This document shows positions 63,901 through 64,000 of a stretch of 64,000 nucleotides of DNA, piece after piece. Source of the stretch: Owenia fusiformis. Taxonomy: Eukaryota > Annelida > Polychaeta > Sabellida > Oweniidae. Every line of letters begins with the position of its first letter. The stretch's first letter is position 1. The stretch covers positions 21,595,915-21,659,914 of the forward strand of contig CAIIXF020000001.1 in the NCBI GenBank assembly GCA_903813345.2, read 5' to 3'. The notes beneath the pieces are model-generated. The model was not told the DNA's origin. It was given only the letters and a program-made list of their open reading frames with translations, and made no database searches. A program made the translations under genes and the position numbers.

Positions 63901-64000
63901 CTAGAAAAATACATTCAAAGAAAATGTTTCATGTATGACATTTAAAACAAACCTTCTATGACATCATACAAACAATTAATGATGGTTGACATGCCAACCA

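Noticed and set aside
1-64000. LTR retroelements, Polintons or CRISPR arrays
   Set aside because: I looked for paired LTRs, retroviral gag/pol motifs, capsid or protein-primed polymerase motifs and evenly spaced short direct repeats with unique spacers, and saw none I could support.

Overview
The window is animal nuclear DNA. It is AT-rich by eye, has GT-AG introns from about 0.2 to 25 kb, dispersed MITEs, mariner and APE-type LINE remains, and a Toll-like receptor whose reading frame sits in one exon. That mix suits a marine invertebrate, most likely a mollusc or other lophotrochozoan. The species cannot be fixed from the sequence alone.

Layout. A nearly complete but frameshifted non-LTR retrotransposon (LINE) on the minus strand fills about 85-3328. 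A single-exon Toll-like receptor on the minus strand follows at 3741-6035, then a 4.5 kb intergenic stretch with three short inverted-repeat elements. From 10.7 kb to past the right edge runs the minus-strand gene for an oxysterol-binding protein-related protein of the ORP1/ORP2 type (OSBPL1A-like). I could place fifteen exons by hand. Their phases all agree and they join into 678 codons: coiled coil, FFAT motif, linker, then a full sterol-binding domain with EQVSHHPP. The N-terminal part (ankyrin and PH regions in long ORP1) must lie to the right of the window.

The last visible intron of that gene (38221-63809) holds a complete gene on the opposite strand: a three-exon ankyrin-repeat protein ending in a SOCS box (ASB type, 60630-62840). 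Just upstream of it is a 95-codon reading frame of unknown nature.

The introns are crowded with repeats. They include about eleven copies of a MITE family with ends TACAGTRAAACCTGT; an inverted repeat pair flanking two sterol-domain exons; tandem arrays of 14-67 bp units; a ~130 bp array built on palindromic GGCGGCCATTTT blocks; three tandem copies of a ~1.04 kb unit; and a mariner-type element with very long inverted ends inserted in a ~45 bp satellite. The oddest is at 25.9-26.5 kb: the 3' end of an ORP1 exon together with its splice donor has been amplified, leaving 13 GTAAGT donors in a row in the transcribed direction.

How the genes may relate: the TLR is an immune sensor; the ORP moves sterol or lipid between endosome and ER membranes; the ASB protein would be a substrate adaptor of a Cullin-5 ubiquitin ligase. 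No shared pathway is implied by position alone. The nesting of the ASB gene in the ORP intron is the only physical link.
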